From an uncultured Roseobacter sp. (GTDB lineage: Bacteria > Pseudomonadota > Alphaproteobacteria > Rhodobacterales > Rhodobacteraceae): a stretch of 64,000 nucleotides of DNA. The translations under genes were made by a program, and so were the position numbers. Of this stretch, positions 8,255 through 18,082 are shown one piece after another. The stretch covers positions 744,001 through 808,000 of the forward strand of contig CANKZM010000001.1 of the NCBI GenBank assembly GCA_947488305.1. Reading direction: 5' to 3'. The first letter of the stretch is position 1. Each line of letters starts with the position of its first letter. The notes beneath the pieces were generated by a model. It was not told the DNA's origin, did no database searches, and saw nothing but the letters and a program-made list of their open reading frames with translations.

Positions 8255-11200
8255 ATGACGCACGCAGCCCATATCACTGTCTCTGGCGTACCCGAAGGCT
8301 TTGACGCGCGGGTTTTGCTCGACGAGGTCAAAAAACAAGCCGGCCCGGTGCTGCACATCGCACGCGATGACAAAAGACTGGCAGCGGTTCAGGCATCACT
8401 TCGATTTTTTGCGCCTGCCATGCCTGTCGTGGTGTTCCCGGGTTGGGATTGTCTGCCCTATGACCGTGTCTCACCCAACGCGGACATTTCTGCCCGTCGC
8501 ATGGCGACTTTGGCAGGTCTGATTCACGGCATGCCTGAGCAGTTCATTCTGCTCACCACGCTGAACGCCGCCACACAGAAAATTCCCGCACGCAGCGTAC
8601 TGAAGGACGCTGCGTTCAGTGCGAGGGTCGGCAGCCGAATTGACGAGAAGGGTCTGCGTGAGTTTCTCGTGCGTATGGGCTTTGTACAAAGCCCGACTGT
8701 GACCGAACCCGGGGATTACGCAGTGCGGGGAGGGATCATCGACATATACCCGCCAGGCGATCTCGGGCCAGTGCGGCTTGATCTTTTCGGGGATGTGCTC
8801 GACGGCGCGCGGCGGTTTGATGCTGCAACACAACGGACGACCGAAAAACTGGATGTCATTGAACTGGCGCCCGTCTCCGAGATCATCCTTGATGATGCTG
8901 CGATAACGCGATTTCGTCAGAACTATCGGATCGAATTCGGTGCTGCCGGAACCGATGATCCCCTCTACGAGGCTGTGAGCGCAGGGCGAAAGCATCAGGG
9001 TGCCGAACACTGGTTGCCGTTCTTTCATGATGGTCTGGAGACGCTTTTTGAGTATTTGCCGGGCGCCAGTATTTCGCTCGATGACCAGATCGAGGCCGCA
9101 CGGGCTTCGCGCTGGGATAGCATAGCGGACCAATACGAGACACGGCGCCTTGCGATGGCGCACCGGTCCAAGATGGACAGCGTGTACAAACCGTGCCCCC
9201 CGGACGGGCTGTATCTTGACGCTGCCGGATGGCAGGACCAGCTGAGCGGAAGGCGGGTGCTGCAGCTTGCGCCACTGCCCCAACCGACCGGGCTTAACGT
9301 GATTGAGGCGAGTGCGCGCGTGGGTCGAAACTTCGCGCCAGAACGCCAGCAGGAATCGTTAAGTCTTTTTGGTGCGTTAGCGGATCATATTAAGGCAAAA
9401 TTGCAAGGCGGTACCGTCGTCGTTGCAAGTTACTCCGAAGGCGCGCGCGAGCGCCTAATGGGGTTGATCGAAGATGAAGGCGTCGGTGAGGCGATCCCGA
9501 TTTCAGATGCGTCCCGAATTGGTAAGAACGGGCTTTATCTGACCGTCTGGGCGCTTGAACACGGGTTCGAAGCGCCAGGCCTGACCGTTATTTCCGAACA
9601 GGATGTCCTGGGCGATCGGTTGATCCGCACCACACGCAAGAAACGGCGGGCCGAGAATTTCCTCACGGAAACTCAATCGCTGACGCCGGGCGATCTTATC
9701 GTGCATGTGGATCATGGTATCGGTCGTTACAAGGGGCTGGAGGTGATCACGGCCGCCGGGGCGGCGCATGAATGCTTGTTGCTGGAATATGCCGAAGGAT
9801 CAAAGCTTTATCTGCCGGTAGAGAATATCGAACTTCTTTCAAAATACGGTCACGAAGAAGGGTTGCTGGACAGGCTGGGCGGCGGGGCTTGGCAAGCTAA
9901 GAAGTCTCGACTTAAAGAACGCATCCGCGAGATGGCTGATCGCTTGATCCGTATCGCGGCAGAGCGCGCATTGCGCAAAGCGCCAGTGCTGGAGCCACCC
10001 CCAGGCATGTGGGATGCATTCTCGGCCCGCTTTCCCTATCAGGAGACCGATGATCAACTGCGCGCCATTGGTGACGTGATCGATGATCTGACGTCCGGAC
10101 AACCGATGGACCGGCTGGTGTGCGGCGATGTGGGCTTTGGCAAAACGGAAGTGGCCATGCGCGCGGCTTTTGTTGCCGCCATGTCCGGTGTGCAGGTCGC
10201 AGTCATTGCCCCAACGACCTTGCTTGCACGCCAGCACTACAACAGCTTCGCCGATCGCTTTCGGGGTTTTCCGATTAACGTCCGACAGCTCAGCCGGTTT
10301 GTCTCAAGCAAGGAGGCCAACACGACCCGCGAGGGCATGTCACGTGGCACCGTTGACATTGTGATCGGCACACACGCCCTGCTTGCCAAAGGTATTCGGT
10401 TTCAGAATCTCGGCTTGCTGGTCATTGACGAAGAACAGCACTTTGGCGTGGCCCATAAGGAACGCCTCAAACAGCTACGCTCAGACGTTCATGTGCTCAC
10501 CCTGACCGCAACCCCGATCCCTCGAACCCTGCAACTGAGCCTGACCGGTGTGCGTGATCTCAGCATCATCGGAACGCCCCCGGTCGACCGCCTTGCGATC
10601 CGGACCTACGTGAGTGAATTTGACACCGTCACATTGCGCGAGGCGCTGTTGCGCGAACATTACCGGGGTGGCCAATCGTTTTATGTGGTGCCGCGGATTT
10701 CCGATCTTCCCGAGATCGAAGAATTCCTGAAAGAGCAACTGCCAGAGCTTTCGTATGTCGTCGCCCACGGCCAGATGGCCGCCGGCGAGCTGGATGACCG
10801 GATGAATGCTTTCTACGACGGCAAGTACGACGTGCTGCTGGCCACAACCATTGTCGAGTCTGGCCTTGATATCCCCACCGCGAACACGATGGTAGTGCAC
10901 CGCGCTGATATGTTCGGGCTGGCGCAGCTTTACCAGATCCGGGGACGGGTCGGGCGGTCTAAAACCCGCGCCTACGCCTATTTGACGACGAAGCCGCGCG
11001 CTCGGCTGACCGCAACTGCAGAAAAGCGCCTGCGGGTGCTGTCGAGCCTTGATACCCTGGGGGCCGGGTTCACGCTCGCCTCGCAGGACCTCGACATTCG
11101 CGGGGCGGGAAACCTGCTTGGCGAAGAGCAATCGGGCCAGATGCGGGACGTGGGATTTGAGCTTTACCAGTCCATGCTGGAGGAGGCGATTGCTAAGATC

Positions 11201-11719
11201 CGCGCGGGTGAGATGGAAGGGCTGTCAGAGGCAGACGACCAATGGGCGCCGCAAATCAACCTCGGCGTTCCGGTGTTGATCCCTGAGGACTATGTGCCTG
11301 ACCTCGATGTGCGGCTGGGCCTTTATCGCCGGTTGAGCAGCTTGACCTCGAAGGTCGAGTTGGAAGGGTTTGCAGCCGAACTCATCGACCGGTTTGGAAA
11401 ACTGCCCCGTGAAGTGAACACACTCATGCTGGTTGTCCGCATCAAGGCGATGTGCAAACGGGCTGGCATCGCAAAGCTGGACGGCGGCCCCAAAGGCGCG
11501 ACCATTCAATTCCACAATGACAAATTCGCTTCTCCGCAGGGGCTTGTCGAATTCATTCAGGATCAGCGCGGATTGGCCAAGGTCAAGGACAACAAGATCG
11601 TAGTGCGGCGCGACTGGAAGGCAGATGCGGACAAGATAAAAGGCGCCTTCGCCATCGCGCGCGATCTCGCCGAAAAAGTCGTCGCCGAAAAGAAACGCAA
11701 AAAGGCTAAAGCCGGCTAA
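8255..11719 (+). CDS. mfd: Transcription-repair coupling factor Mfd
   Basis: Mfd is a DNA translocase that pushes stalled RNA polymerase off damage and recruits UvrA. From the ATG at 8255 it is 1154 residues, the normal size. An in-frame TTG at 8225 would add ten residues; I prefer ATG because [19 protein letters not shown] near the N-terminus is where alphaproteobacterial homologues begin. Domains in order: UvrB-like module (to about 350), CarD-type RNA-polymerase-interaction domain near 450-530 ([18 protein letters not shown]), RecG-like motor with Walker [10 protein letters not shown] (about 625) and Walker [10 protein letters not shown] (about 724), then [12 protein letters not shown] and the C-terminal TRCF domain. 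Convergent with the Bcr/CflA gene, one base apart. Confidence 0.96.
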   Translation: MTHAAHITVSGVPEGFDARVLLDEVKKQAGPVLHIARDDKRLAAVQASLRFFAPAMPVVVFPGWDCLPYDRVSPNADISARRMATLAGLIHGMPEQFILLTTLNAATQKIPARSVLKDAAFSARVGSRIDEKGLREFLVRMGFVQSPTVTEPGDYAVRGGIIDIYPPGDLGPVRLDLFGDVLDGARRFDAATQRTTEKLDVIELAPVSEIILDDAAITRFRQNYRIEFGAAGTDDPLYEAVSAGRKHQGAEHWLPFFHDGLETLFEYLPGASISLDDQIEAARASRWDSIADQYETRRLAMAHRSKMDSVYKPCPPDGLYLDAAGWQDQLSGRRVLQLAPLPQPTGLNVIEASARVGRNFAPERQQESLSLFGALADHIKAKLQGGTVVVASYSEGARERLMGLIEDEGVGEAIPISDASRIGKNGLYLTVWALEHGFEAPGLTVISEQDVLGDRLIRTTRKKRRAENFLTETQSLTPGDLIVHVDHGIGRYKGLEVITAAGAAHECLLLEYAEGSKLYLPVENIELLSKYGHEEGLLDRLGGGAWQAKKSRLKERIREMADRLIRIAAERALRKAPVLEPPPGMWDAFSARFPYQETDDQLRAIGDVIDDLTSGQPMDRLVCGDVGFGKTEVAMRAAFVAAMSGVQVAVIAPTTLLARQHYNSFADRFRGFPINVRQLSRFVSSKEANTTREGMSRGTVDIVIGTHALLAKGIRFQNLGLLVIDEEQHFGVAHKERLKQLRSDVHVLTLTATPIPRTLQLSLTGVRDLSIIGTPPVDRLAIRTYVSEFDTVTLREALLREHYRGGQSFYVVPRISDLPEIEEFLKEQLPELSYVVAHGQMAAGELDDRMNAFYDGKYDVLLATTIVESGLDIPTANTMVVHRADMFGLAQLYQIRGRVGRSKTRAYAYLTTKPRARLTATAEKRLRVLSSLDTLGAGFTLASQDLDIRGAGNLLGEEQSGQMRDVGFELYQSMLEEAIAKIRAGEMEGLSEADDQWAPQINLGVPVLIPEDYVPDLDVRLGLYRRLSSLTSKVELEGFAAELIDRFGKLPREVNTLMLVVRIKAMCKRAGIAKLDGGPKGATIQFHNDKFASPQGLVEFIQDQRGLAKVKDNKIVVRRDWKADADKIKGAFAIARDLAEKVVAEKKRKKAKAG

Positions 11720-11720
11720 G

Positions 11721-12968
11721 CTATTCTGCCGGTTGGCGGGCTTCGATCCGCCCCATGCGCAGCATGAGCGCAAAGGCGACACAGGCCAAAACGAAGACCG
11801 TGCCGATCATTGGTTTGACCGTTCCGTCAAACAGCAACCCGACTGGGGAGGCAATGACCGCCGCCAGAACCGTTGAAATAGATCCAATCACGCTCGCCGC
11901 CATCCCTGCAATGTGCCCCATAGGCTCCATCGCAATTGCATTCAGGTTGCCGATTGTCAGGCCTGCCTGAAAGAACACGAACGCCTGCCAAACCGCAAAA
12001 AAGGCAAAGCGGGGCTGCGTCAGATCATCCATCATCAAAAGCATAACGCCCGAAAACAGGATCTGCAGTGCAAGCGCGATGGTCACAAGCCGCCGCATGC
12101 CAAACCGCACAACGAGCATGGCATTAAGAAAACTTGACAACGCCGAGGACAGAGCGATCGCTCCGAACCAGAACGGGAAGGTGTCCAGCTTGTCAAAGAC
12201 ATGCTGATACACCGGCTGGATCAGGACCAGCAAGGAAAAGAGGATCGCCATCGCCAGTGTTTGCACAAGGATCGAAATGCGCACGACAGGATGTTGCAGC
12301 ATCTGACGCACTGCATCAAAGATAAGAGGCATTTTCAACGGGCGTCTGTTTTCGACGGGCAGTGTTTCTGGCAATCGCATGCCGAGCCAAAGCGCCGAGA
12401 TCAGCGAGAATGTAATGAAGGCAAGGAAAATACTGCGCCATCCCGCAAAATGAATGATCACCACACCCATGGCGGGTGCAAAAGCAGGGACAATTGTGAA
12501 TATGATCATCACAAAGGAAAGTATACGCGCCATTTCGCGACCCGTGAACAGATCCCGGATGATCGCAATACACACGACCCGTGGCCCTGCCGCTCCTACA
12601 CCTTGAAAGACCCGGGCGATCAGCATCAATTCGAGGGACTGGCTTGCCCAGGCAACAGCGGCAGAACCGATATACAGGCCTGCACCACAAAACATGATAC
12701 TGCGGCGCCCGAAAGCATCTGAAAGCGGACCCGCAACAAATGTCCCCAACCCCATGCCAAGAACAAAAGATGTCAGAATCCACGGCGCATGGGTTGGCTG
12801 ATCAGGTGTCAGCTGCGATGTGATATCGGGCAGTGCAGGCAACATCGCGTCGATTGAGAACGCGATGGTCGCAAACATCATTGCCATCAAGGCAATAAAT
12901 TCTGCCCGACCCATCGGGAAGGCGCTGTGCGATGTGGTCAAGTGTCCTGCCTTGTATTCTGACGCCAA
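11721..12968 (-). CDS. Bcr/CflA family multidrug efflux MFS transporter
   Basis: A 415-residue, 12-helix major facilitator. FSIDAMLPALPDI in helix 1, GPLSDAFGRR in the loop between helices 2 and 3 (motif A), and ARVFQGVGAAGPRV in helix 4 are typical of the DHA1 Bcr/CflA drug:proton antiporters (bicyclomycin, chloramphenicol and related compounds). The substrate cannot be predicted. The longest frame starts with TTG at 12968, which has no clear ribosome site; a TTG at 12938 is preceded by AGGCAGGACAC, and an ATG at 12914 lies just before helix 1. The true start is therefore uncertain by up to 18 codons. Confidence 0.86.
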   Translation of the reverse strand: MASEYKAGHLTTSHSAFPMGRAEFIALMAMMFATIAFSIDAMLPALPDITSQLTPDQPTHAPWILTSFVLGMGLGTFVAGPLSDAFGRRSIMFCGAGLYIGSAAVAWASQSLELMLIARVFQGVGAAGPRVVCIAIIRDLFTGREMARILSFVMIIFTIVPAFAPAMGVVIIHFAGWRSIFLAFITFSLISALWLGMRLPETLPVENRRPLKMPLIFDAVRQMLQHPVVRISILVQTLAMAILFSLLVLIQPVYQHVFDKLDTFPFWFGAIALSSALSSFLNAMLVVRFGMRRLVTIALALQILFSGVMLLMMDDLTQPRFAFFAVWQAFVFFQAGLTIGNLNAIAMEPMGHIAGMAASVIGSISTVLAAVIASPVGLLFDGTVKPMIGTVFVLACVAFALMLRMGRIEARQPAE

Positions 12969-13067
12969 AACGCTGATTGGCGCTGCTTAGCGTCAGAGAT
13001 AACCCAGAGTTGCAAAGCGTTCAATCAGTACTTCGTTCAAACCTACGTGCTTTGGTGCACATAGGAC

Positions 13068-13709
13068 CTATGCATCTGTGGAGAGTTCATCGATCACCTT
13101 ACGCCATAACTCGGGCGGCTGCGCACCGGGTACGGCATGTTTGCCTGCCACGATAAACGTTGGTACCGAATTCACCCCCATCTCGCGACTATGCGCGTCC
13201 CGGTCTTTGACTTCTTGCTGATCCGCATCTGATTTCAATAGCTTGGTCACAACAGCGGCGTCCATCTCTATCGCGTCAGCGATATCCGCGAGCACCTCCA
13301 GATCACCGATATCGCGCCCGTCTACAAAATACGCTTTAAAGAGCGCCGATACTGCCGCCGTCTGCCGACCTTCGATCCCAGCCCAATGGATCAGGCGGTG
13401 CGCGTCGAGTGTATTCGGGGTGCGTTTCATCTGCTCCAGGTTGATTGTCAGGCCTGCCGATTCTGCATGCTCAACAACCGGAGCATAAGCGCGCGCGGCC
13501 CCTTCCTGCCCACCAAATTTGCCTTCGAGGTAACTGCGGCGGTCCATACCTTCAGGCGGCATGTCCGGATTGAGTTGAAAAGGGTGCCATTCAATGACGA
13601 ACGGGTGATCCGGAATTTCCGCCAACACCTGATCCAGGTGCGCTTTGCCGATGTAGCACCAAGGGCAAATCGGATCGGACAAAATGTCGAGCTTGATGGT
13701 ATTGGTCAT
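13068..13709 (-). CDS. DsbA-family (FrnE-like) thiol oxidoreductase
   Basis: A 213-residue thioredoxin-fold protein with the CPWC active site at Cys15-Cys18, in the order SDPICPWCYIG that marks the FrnE/2-hydroxychromene-2-carboxylate isomerase branch of DsbA-like proteins. The cis-proline motif is VNSVPTFIVAG. No signal peptide is present, so it is cytoplasmic, unlike true DsbA. Its ATG overlaps the stop of the upstream acyl-CoA ligase by 4 nt, so the two are translationally coupled and may act in one pathway, for example thioester or glutathione chemistry; this is inference. Confidence 0.85.
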   Translation of the reverse strand: MTNTIKLDILSDPICPWCYIGKAHLDQVLAEIPDHPFVIEWHPFQLNPDMPPEGMDRRSYLEGKFGGQEGAARAYAPVVEHAESAGLTINLEQMKRTPNTLDAHRLIHWAGIEGRQTAAVSALFKAYFVDGRDIGDLEVLADIADAIEMDAAVVTKLLKSDADQQEVKDRDAHSREMGVNSVPTFIVAGKHAVPGAQPPELWRKVIDELSTDA

Positions 13710-15220
13710 TGAGGCCTTTCGAAGCGCGAACGCAACACGCGCCGCAGTATTTTGCCATTTGCGCCTACGGGCAGCTCTGGCACGTTAAAAAAAAGTCGCG
13801 GTTGTTTGTAGCGCGCAAGTGTTTGGGAAACATAGGTACGCAGTTCCTGTTCGTCCAGTGCGGCAGGGCCTGTATAAAAGGCGGCGATGACTTCGGCATC
13901 CTCCTTGACCATCAGGGCGGCGGCTGCCACAGCCCTAATGCCGGGGAAGCCTGCCAATGCGGTTTCCACCTCAACAGGCGAGACGCGGTATCCTCCTGCG
14001 TTCATCATATCGTCATCCCGCCCCATGTAGGTAATCGCGCCATCGGACTGCATGATCGCCTGATCGCCGGTCAGAAACCAGTCACCACATAGTCTCGCTT
14101 CCGTTGCTTCTGGTGCATTCAGGTACTCCAACATGAGACCGGGATCGCGTCTATCAATGGCAATCGTGCCCTCGGTGCCGACCGGGACTGGAACGCCGTC
14201 TTTCAAGATCGCGATACGTCTTCCTTGCTGGGGTCTTCCAAGCGATGTTGCGTCAGGCATTCCTTTTGGAGGCTGCGATATGAAAGTAGAACATTCGGAC
14301 ATGCCAAAGGCTTCGAAGATATGGCGACCCGTCGCGTTGTACCAGCGCGCGGCTGTAGCGGTGGGCAGCTTTTCGCCCGCACTCAATCCGTGCCGTAACC
14401 GAGGAAGCTTTAGTTTTTCGTGATGGTTGAGTATCTGACGGTAAACTCCTGGGGCTGCTGCAAATATCGTTGCCTCATGTTCCGCCAATAGCGCAGGGAG
14501 GTGCTCTGAACGGACGCCTGGTTCGGGGATGATCGCGGTAGCGCTGACGGTCCAAGGGTCCATCAATCCAGTGCCCATTGTATAGGTCCAGTTGAAAGCG
14601 CCAGCGTGCAACATCCGGTCCTCAGCGCATAACCCGTACCAATCGTTGAACATCATCTGACGGGCCCAAATCGCCCGATGGGCATGTGCAACTGCGCGTG
14701 GCTTTCCCGCCGTGCCGGAGGTGAAGATGATGTATCCCAAGCGATCAGGGTCACCCATATCGAAAGAGGCCGGTGGCAGCACTCTGAACCCACGTAACGT
14801 ATCAAGTTCGATCGTCCTGGGGAAATCGGGGCAGGAGATGTCTGCCGCGCGCAAGACGGCGGCTGGTGAGACGGTTTCGATGATGAAGGCGGTTTCAGGC
14901 TCAGTCAGCGCGGAGGAGGTCGGTACAGGGACCAGCCCCGCCGCGAGCGCGCCGAGGTAGGCAATTGGAAAATCTACCGTGTTGCCAAGCCTCATCAGCA
15001 CGATTTCCCCGGGAGCTAGCCCGCAATCCAGCAATCCCGTGGCGGTGCCGAGCACGGCACTTCGTAACTCTGCAAAACTCCATGTGGTGGCTGAACCCGG
15101 CGAAACGATCAACAGTGCTTCTTTCTTTGGAGACCTGAGACCTGCTGCAAGGACATGAGCCGCCATATTGAAGGGGCCAGGGCAGGGCGGAAACGGGCCT
15201 TTATCGAATACCGAGAGCAT
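13706..15220 (-). CDS. AMP-dependent acyl-CoA synthetase
   Basis: A 504-residue member of the ANL adenylating superfamily, activating a carboxylic acid to acyl-AMP and then acyl-CoA. The P-loop-like motif YIIFTSGTAGKPRAV, GDWFLTGDQA (the ATP-ribose Asp), the hinge region GRDDDMMNAGGYRVSP, and the C-terminal catalytic lysine in GANGKILRRV are all present. Similarity of the core to benzoate/short-chain acid CoA ligases suggests an aromatic or short acid, but substrate is not certain. It overlaps the FrnE-like gene downstream, and faces a divergent XRE-cupin regulator across 64 nt, which is a plausible local regulator. Confidence 0.86.
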   Translation of the reverse strand: MLSVFDKGPFPPCPGPFNMAAHVLAAGLRSPKKEALLIVSPGSATTWSFAELRSAVLGTATGLLDCGLAPGEIVLMRLGNTVDFPIAYLGALAAGLVPVPTSSALTEPETAFIIETVSPAAVLRAADISCPDFPRTIELDTLRGFRVLPPASFDMGDPDRLGYIIFTSGTAGKPRAVAHAHRAIWARQMMFNDWYGLCAEDRMLHAGAFNWTYTMGTGLMDPWTVSATAIIPEPGVRSEHLPALLAEHEATIFAAAPGVYRQILNHHEKLKLPRLRHGLSAGEKLPTATAARWYNATGRHIFEAFGMSECSTFISQPPKGMPDATSLGRPQQGRRIAILKDGVPVPVGTEGTIAIDRRDPGLMLEYLNAPEATEARLCGDWFLTGDQAIMQSDGAITYMGRDDDMMNAGGYRVSPVEVETALAGFPGIRAVAAAALMVKEDAEVIAAFYTGPAALDEQELRTYVSQTLARYKQPRLFFNVPELPVGANGKILRRVLRSRFERPQ

Positions 15221-15284
15221 GAATGCGTGCTAGCTTGCGCTGCGCAGCGTTGCAAGCCACTGCCCAAGCGCCTAAAACTAGCGT

Positions 15285-15908
15285 ATGAGCCAATCCGACC
15301 CTAAAACACTGATCCGAATTGCCCGCGAGGGTGGCAGCAACGAAGAGGTTGCTCCGCTTGATCTTGGCGTGCGTGTACGCGAGTTGCGCAAGGCGCGCGA
15401 CTGGACGCTTGAGCAGGCGGCAACGCAAGCAGGTTTAGCCCGGTCGACGCTGAGTAAGATCGAAAACGGGCAGATGTCACCGACATATGACGCCTTAAAG
15501 AAACTTGCGGTCGGTCTGGATATCTCGATTCCGCAACTTTTCACACCACCTCAGGCAGAAAAGATAAACGGCCGCCTGGCTGTGACCAAATCAGGGCAGG
15601 GATCAGCCCAGGCCACTGTCACCTACGAGCATGAACTTCTGGCAGATACATTGACGAAGAAGCGCATGCTGCCCTACCGCGCCCGGGTCCGCGCCAGAGA
15701 CATGTCCGAATTTGACGGCTGGGTACGCCACGATGGCGAAGAGTTCCTGTATGTGTTGACGGGCGTTATCAGGCTCTACACGGAATTCTACGAACCGATT
15801 GAGATGCGGCGGGGCGACAGTGCCTATTACGACGCCACCATGGGACATAATGTGATGTCGGTCAGTGCCGAGGACGCAAATATTCTATGGGTGACATCGC
15901 TGGTTTAA
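15285..15908 (+). CDS. XRE-family regulator with C-terminal cupin domain
   Basis: The 207-residue protein joins an XRE helix-turn-helix at about residues 28-82 (VRELRKARDWTLEQAA, LARSTLSKIENGQMSP) to a cupin sensor domain at about 130-205 (GEEFLYVLTGVIRLY, RRGDSAYYDATMGH). Such HTH-cupin proteins often sense small carboxylates or amino-acid derivatives and control a neighbouring catabolic gene. It is divergent from the acyl-CoA ligase, so that operon is the first candidate target. It converges with the peptide-binding protein gene, 10 nt between stops. Confidence 0.87.
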   Translation: MSQSDPKTLIRIAREGGSNEEVAPLDLGVRVRELRKARDWTLEQAATQAGLARSTLSKIENGQMSPTYDALKKLAVGLDISIPQLFTPPQAEKINGRLAVTKSGQGSAQATVTYEHELLADTLTKKRMLPYRARVRARDMSEFDGWVRHDGEEFLYVLTGVIRLYTEFYEPIEMRRGDSAYYDATMGHNVMSVSAEDANILWVTSLV

Positions 15909-15918
15909 CGTGGCGACC

Positions 15919-17754
15919 TCAGGACGGGTCGTACCACCAAAGCTCCGGCATGAAATTCGGCCCGTCTCCATAAATCGGAAGTTGATCCGGGAATTTCATA
16001 CTGGCCTCGTGCGCAATGCGCCCCGTGGTAAATTGCCAGAACGGAACCACATAACGTCCGGCGGTCAGAACGCGATCTAGCGCGCGAATGGCGGCAACAA
16101 ACTCTTCCTGCGTCTCGGCTGACAGCATGGCGTCAATCATTCCGTCGACAGCGGTTGACCGGACGCCCATCAAGTTGCGTGAACCCTCCTGATCAGCGGC
16201 ATCAGACCCCCAATAGAAACGCTGTTCATTCCCCGGTGACAAGGAAAGCGCCCGGCGATAATAGGTCATGTCAAAATCAAATGCATTCGTGCGTTCTACG
16301 TATTGTGCGCTGTCAGTCGTCTCGATTGCCACATCAATCCCCAGCCGCTCCAATGCGGCAACGTAGATGTCGGCGATTGCCTTGTTTTCGCTGCTGTCCT
16401 GCGCCAGCAGGATTGTGAACGACAGCGCATTGCCCTCCGCATCCCGCATCATGCCGCTTCCATCTGTATTCCAGCCTGCGTCCTGCAAAAGCGCCATCGC
16501 CTGCCGGATGCCCCGTCGATTTCGCAGGCTGCCATCAGTTTGCGGTAACTCGTATCCATCGAGTGTGTCCGGCGGCAAGTCGGATGCGAAAGGCTCCAGA
16601 AGCGCCTTTACGTCACCCTCGGCAGGGCCAGGCTGAAAGGCGAGTTGTGAATTAGAAAAGTAAGAGGTGATCCGGGGTTGCGCGCCGCCGGTCAGCGTAT
16701 CGTTTATGTATTCGAAGTTGAACGCCAGGATCATGGCCTCTCGCACACGCCAATCATCAAAAGGCGCTTTCCGCGTGTTCATCACGAAGCCTGTCATACC
16801 CGATGGTATTCCATGCGGTATTTCCGATTTCACCACCTCGCCTCGCTCAATGGCGGGAAAGTCATATTGGGTGGCCCATTTCTCCGCGTTGAACTCGCGC
16901 AAAGCGGAGATGTCACCGGCTTTGAAGGCTTCGAACAGAACCGTTGCGTCCCCATAGAAGTCGAGCTTGATCTGATCGAAGTTGTTGGTGCCACGCCGAA
17001 ACGGCAAGTTCTCGCCCCAATAGTCAGGATTGCGGCTCAGCTGCACAAAACGTCCCGCCTCGTATCCGCTGACGACGTAAGGGCCTGACCCGATGGGGAT
17101 TTCCTCCAGCGCCGCGTTGGCAAAGTCCTTGCCCTCCCATTGCGCCTTGCTGAGGATCGGGCGCATGCCTGCCAGCAACGCCAATTCCCGGTTTTCGGCA
17201 TTGAAAGTGATCCGGATGGAGCGCGGACCGGACTGCTCAATACTCTCTATTTGGTTGTAGAGGCTCAGGTACCGAGGATGCCCCTCTGTCCCAAGTAACT
17301 CGTAGGAAAAGATAACATCTTCAACTGTTACGGGAGTTCCGTCCGAAAAACGAACACCCTCACGCAAAGTGAACTCAACCCAGGCGCGATCACCCGGAAC
17401 CTCGACCGATTCGGCCAAAACCCCATAAAGCGTGAAAGGTTCATCCCAGGAGCGCCCCATAAGCGCTTCATGGGTAAAAAATCTCAACTGCCAAGGGACG
17501 GTGCCTTTGCGCACGTAAGGGTTGAGGCTGTCGAAACCGCCCGTATTGCCCAACGTGATACTGCCGCCTTTGGGTGCATCTGCGCGCACATACGGTCGAG
17601 ACACAAAATCCGGTGGAAGAGCAGGTTCGCCATACATAGATATCCCGTGCATCGGCTCGGCCTGCGCAAATCCGGCACAGAGAATCGCTCCGCAGACGGC
17701 GAATTTCTTGAAATACCTGTGGAAAAAAACAGTACCCATTTTGGAGACAATCAC
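15919..17754 (-). CDS. ABC transporter extracellular solute-binding protein (family 5, YejA-like)
   Basis: A 611-residue SBP_bac_5 protein with an N-terminal signal peptide (hydrophobic stretch around residues 15-30, cleavage likely after AQA). The family binds oligopeptides or other substrates in the periplasm for an ABC importer. GGSITLGNTGGFDSLNPY and VRFSDGTPVTVEDVIFSYELL are typical, and the size and MHGISMYGEPALP start resemble YejA. No permease or ATPase genes are adjacent, so it is an orphan binding protein in this window. The frame opens with GTG at 17754; an ATG five codons in (17739) is equally plausible. Confidence 0.86.
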   Translation of the reverse strand: MIVSKMGTVFFHRYFKKFAVCGAILCAGFAQAEPMHGISMYGEPALPPDFVSRPYVRADAPKGGSITLGNTGGFDSLNPYVRKGTVPWQLRFFTHEALMGRSWDEPFTLYGVLAESVEVPGDRAWVEFTLREGVRFSDGTPVTVEDVIFSYELLGTEGHPRYLSLYNQIESIEQSGPRSIRITFNAENRELALLAGMRPILSKAQWEGKDFANAALEEIPIGSGPYVVSGYEAGRFVQLSRNPDYWGENLPFRRGTNNFDQIKLDFYGDATVLFEAFKAGDISALREFNAEKWATQYDFPAIERGEVVKSEIPHGIPSGMTGFVMNTRKAPFDDWRVREAMILAFNFEYINDTLTGGAQPRITSYFSNSQLAFQPGPAEGDVKALLEPFASDLPPDTLDGYELPQTDGSLRNRRGIRQAMALLQDAGWNTDGSGMMRDAEGNALSFTILLAQDSSENKAIADIYVAALERLGIDVAIETTDSAQYVERTNAFDFDMTYYRRALSLSPGNEQRFYWGSDAADQEGSRNLMGVRSTAVDGMIDAMLSAETQEEFVAAIRALDRVLTAGRYVVPFWQFTTGRIAHEASMKFPDQLPIYGDGPNFMPELWWYDPS

Positions 17755-17818
17755 CCTCTGCCCTTGTTTTATTGAGGCTGAGCCTACCGGGGTATTTCCG
17801 TCTTATCAAACTTTTAGC

Positions 17819-17847
17819 TTGGACTCTGCGCGGCAGATTGCTTATAA
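17819..17847 (+). promoter_or_regulatory. Sigma-70-type promoter of candidate small RNA
   Basis: TTGGAC (17819-17824), a 17-nt spacer and TTATAA (17842-17847) form a near-consensus housekeeping promoter. The expected start is about 17854. No coding gene on this strand starts within 200 nt; instead a compact hairpin-terminator unit follows. The promoter is inferred from consensus only. Confidence 0.55.
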
Positions 17848-17853
17848 AGAGGG

Positions 17854-17930
17854 CACTGCTCGATAGGTTTCTTGCCTGTATGAAACCTGCCTCAATAACT
17901 TAACGCCTGCCTTGTGCAGGCGTTTTTTTT
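17854..17930 (+). ncRNA. Candidate intergenic small RNA, about 77 nt
   Basis: From the predicted start to the end of the T-run the transcript is about 77 nt. It would fold into a first hairpin, AGGTTTC (17865-17871) with GAAACCT (17882-17888), an unpaired linker of about 14 nt, and a strong terminator hairpin. No ORF with a ribosome site fits. Promoter, two hairpins, single-stranded linker and a T8 tail are the layout of an Hfq-dependent trans-acting small RNA. It could also be a leader or attenuator for bdhA, whose ATG is 153 nt downstream. I do not recognise it as a known family. Confidence 0.5.
17903..17930 (+). terminator. Strong Rho-independent terminator
   Basis: ACGCCTGC (17903-17910) and GCAGGCGT (17916-17923) form a perfect 8-bp stem with a CTTGT loop; the run of T from 17923 to 17930 completes a textbook intrinsic terminator. 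No protein gene on this strand lies upstream nearer than the XRE-cupin gene, 2 kb away behind an opposite-strand gene. Confidence 0.85.
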
Positions 17931-18082
17931 GTTCAGCACGTTTCCAGACAATCAAATTCGGTTCCGGGGAGTTCCGGCCCAAACTTGGAAAAAGCCCGAC
18001 CGCCATTTTGCCGTTTTCTTTGCGGTTGCAGCACGGCATGATGCGCGCAATGCAGCATAAGCGACAACCAAAGGAATCTGCG

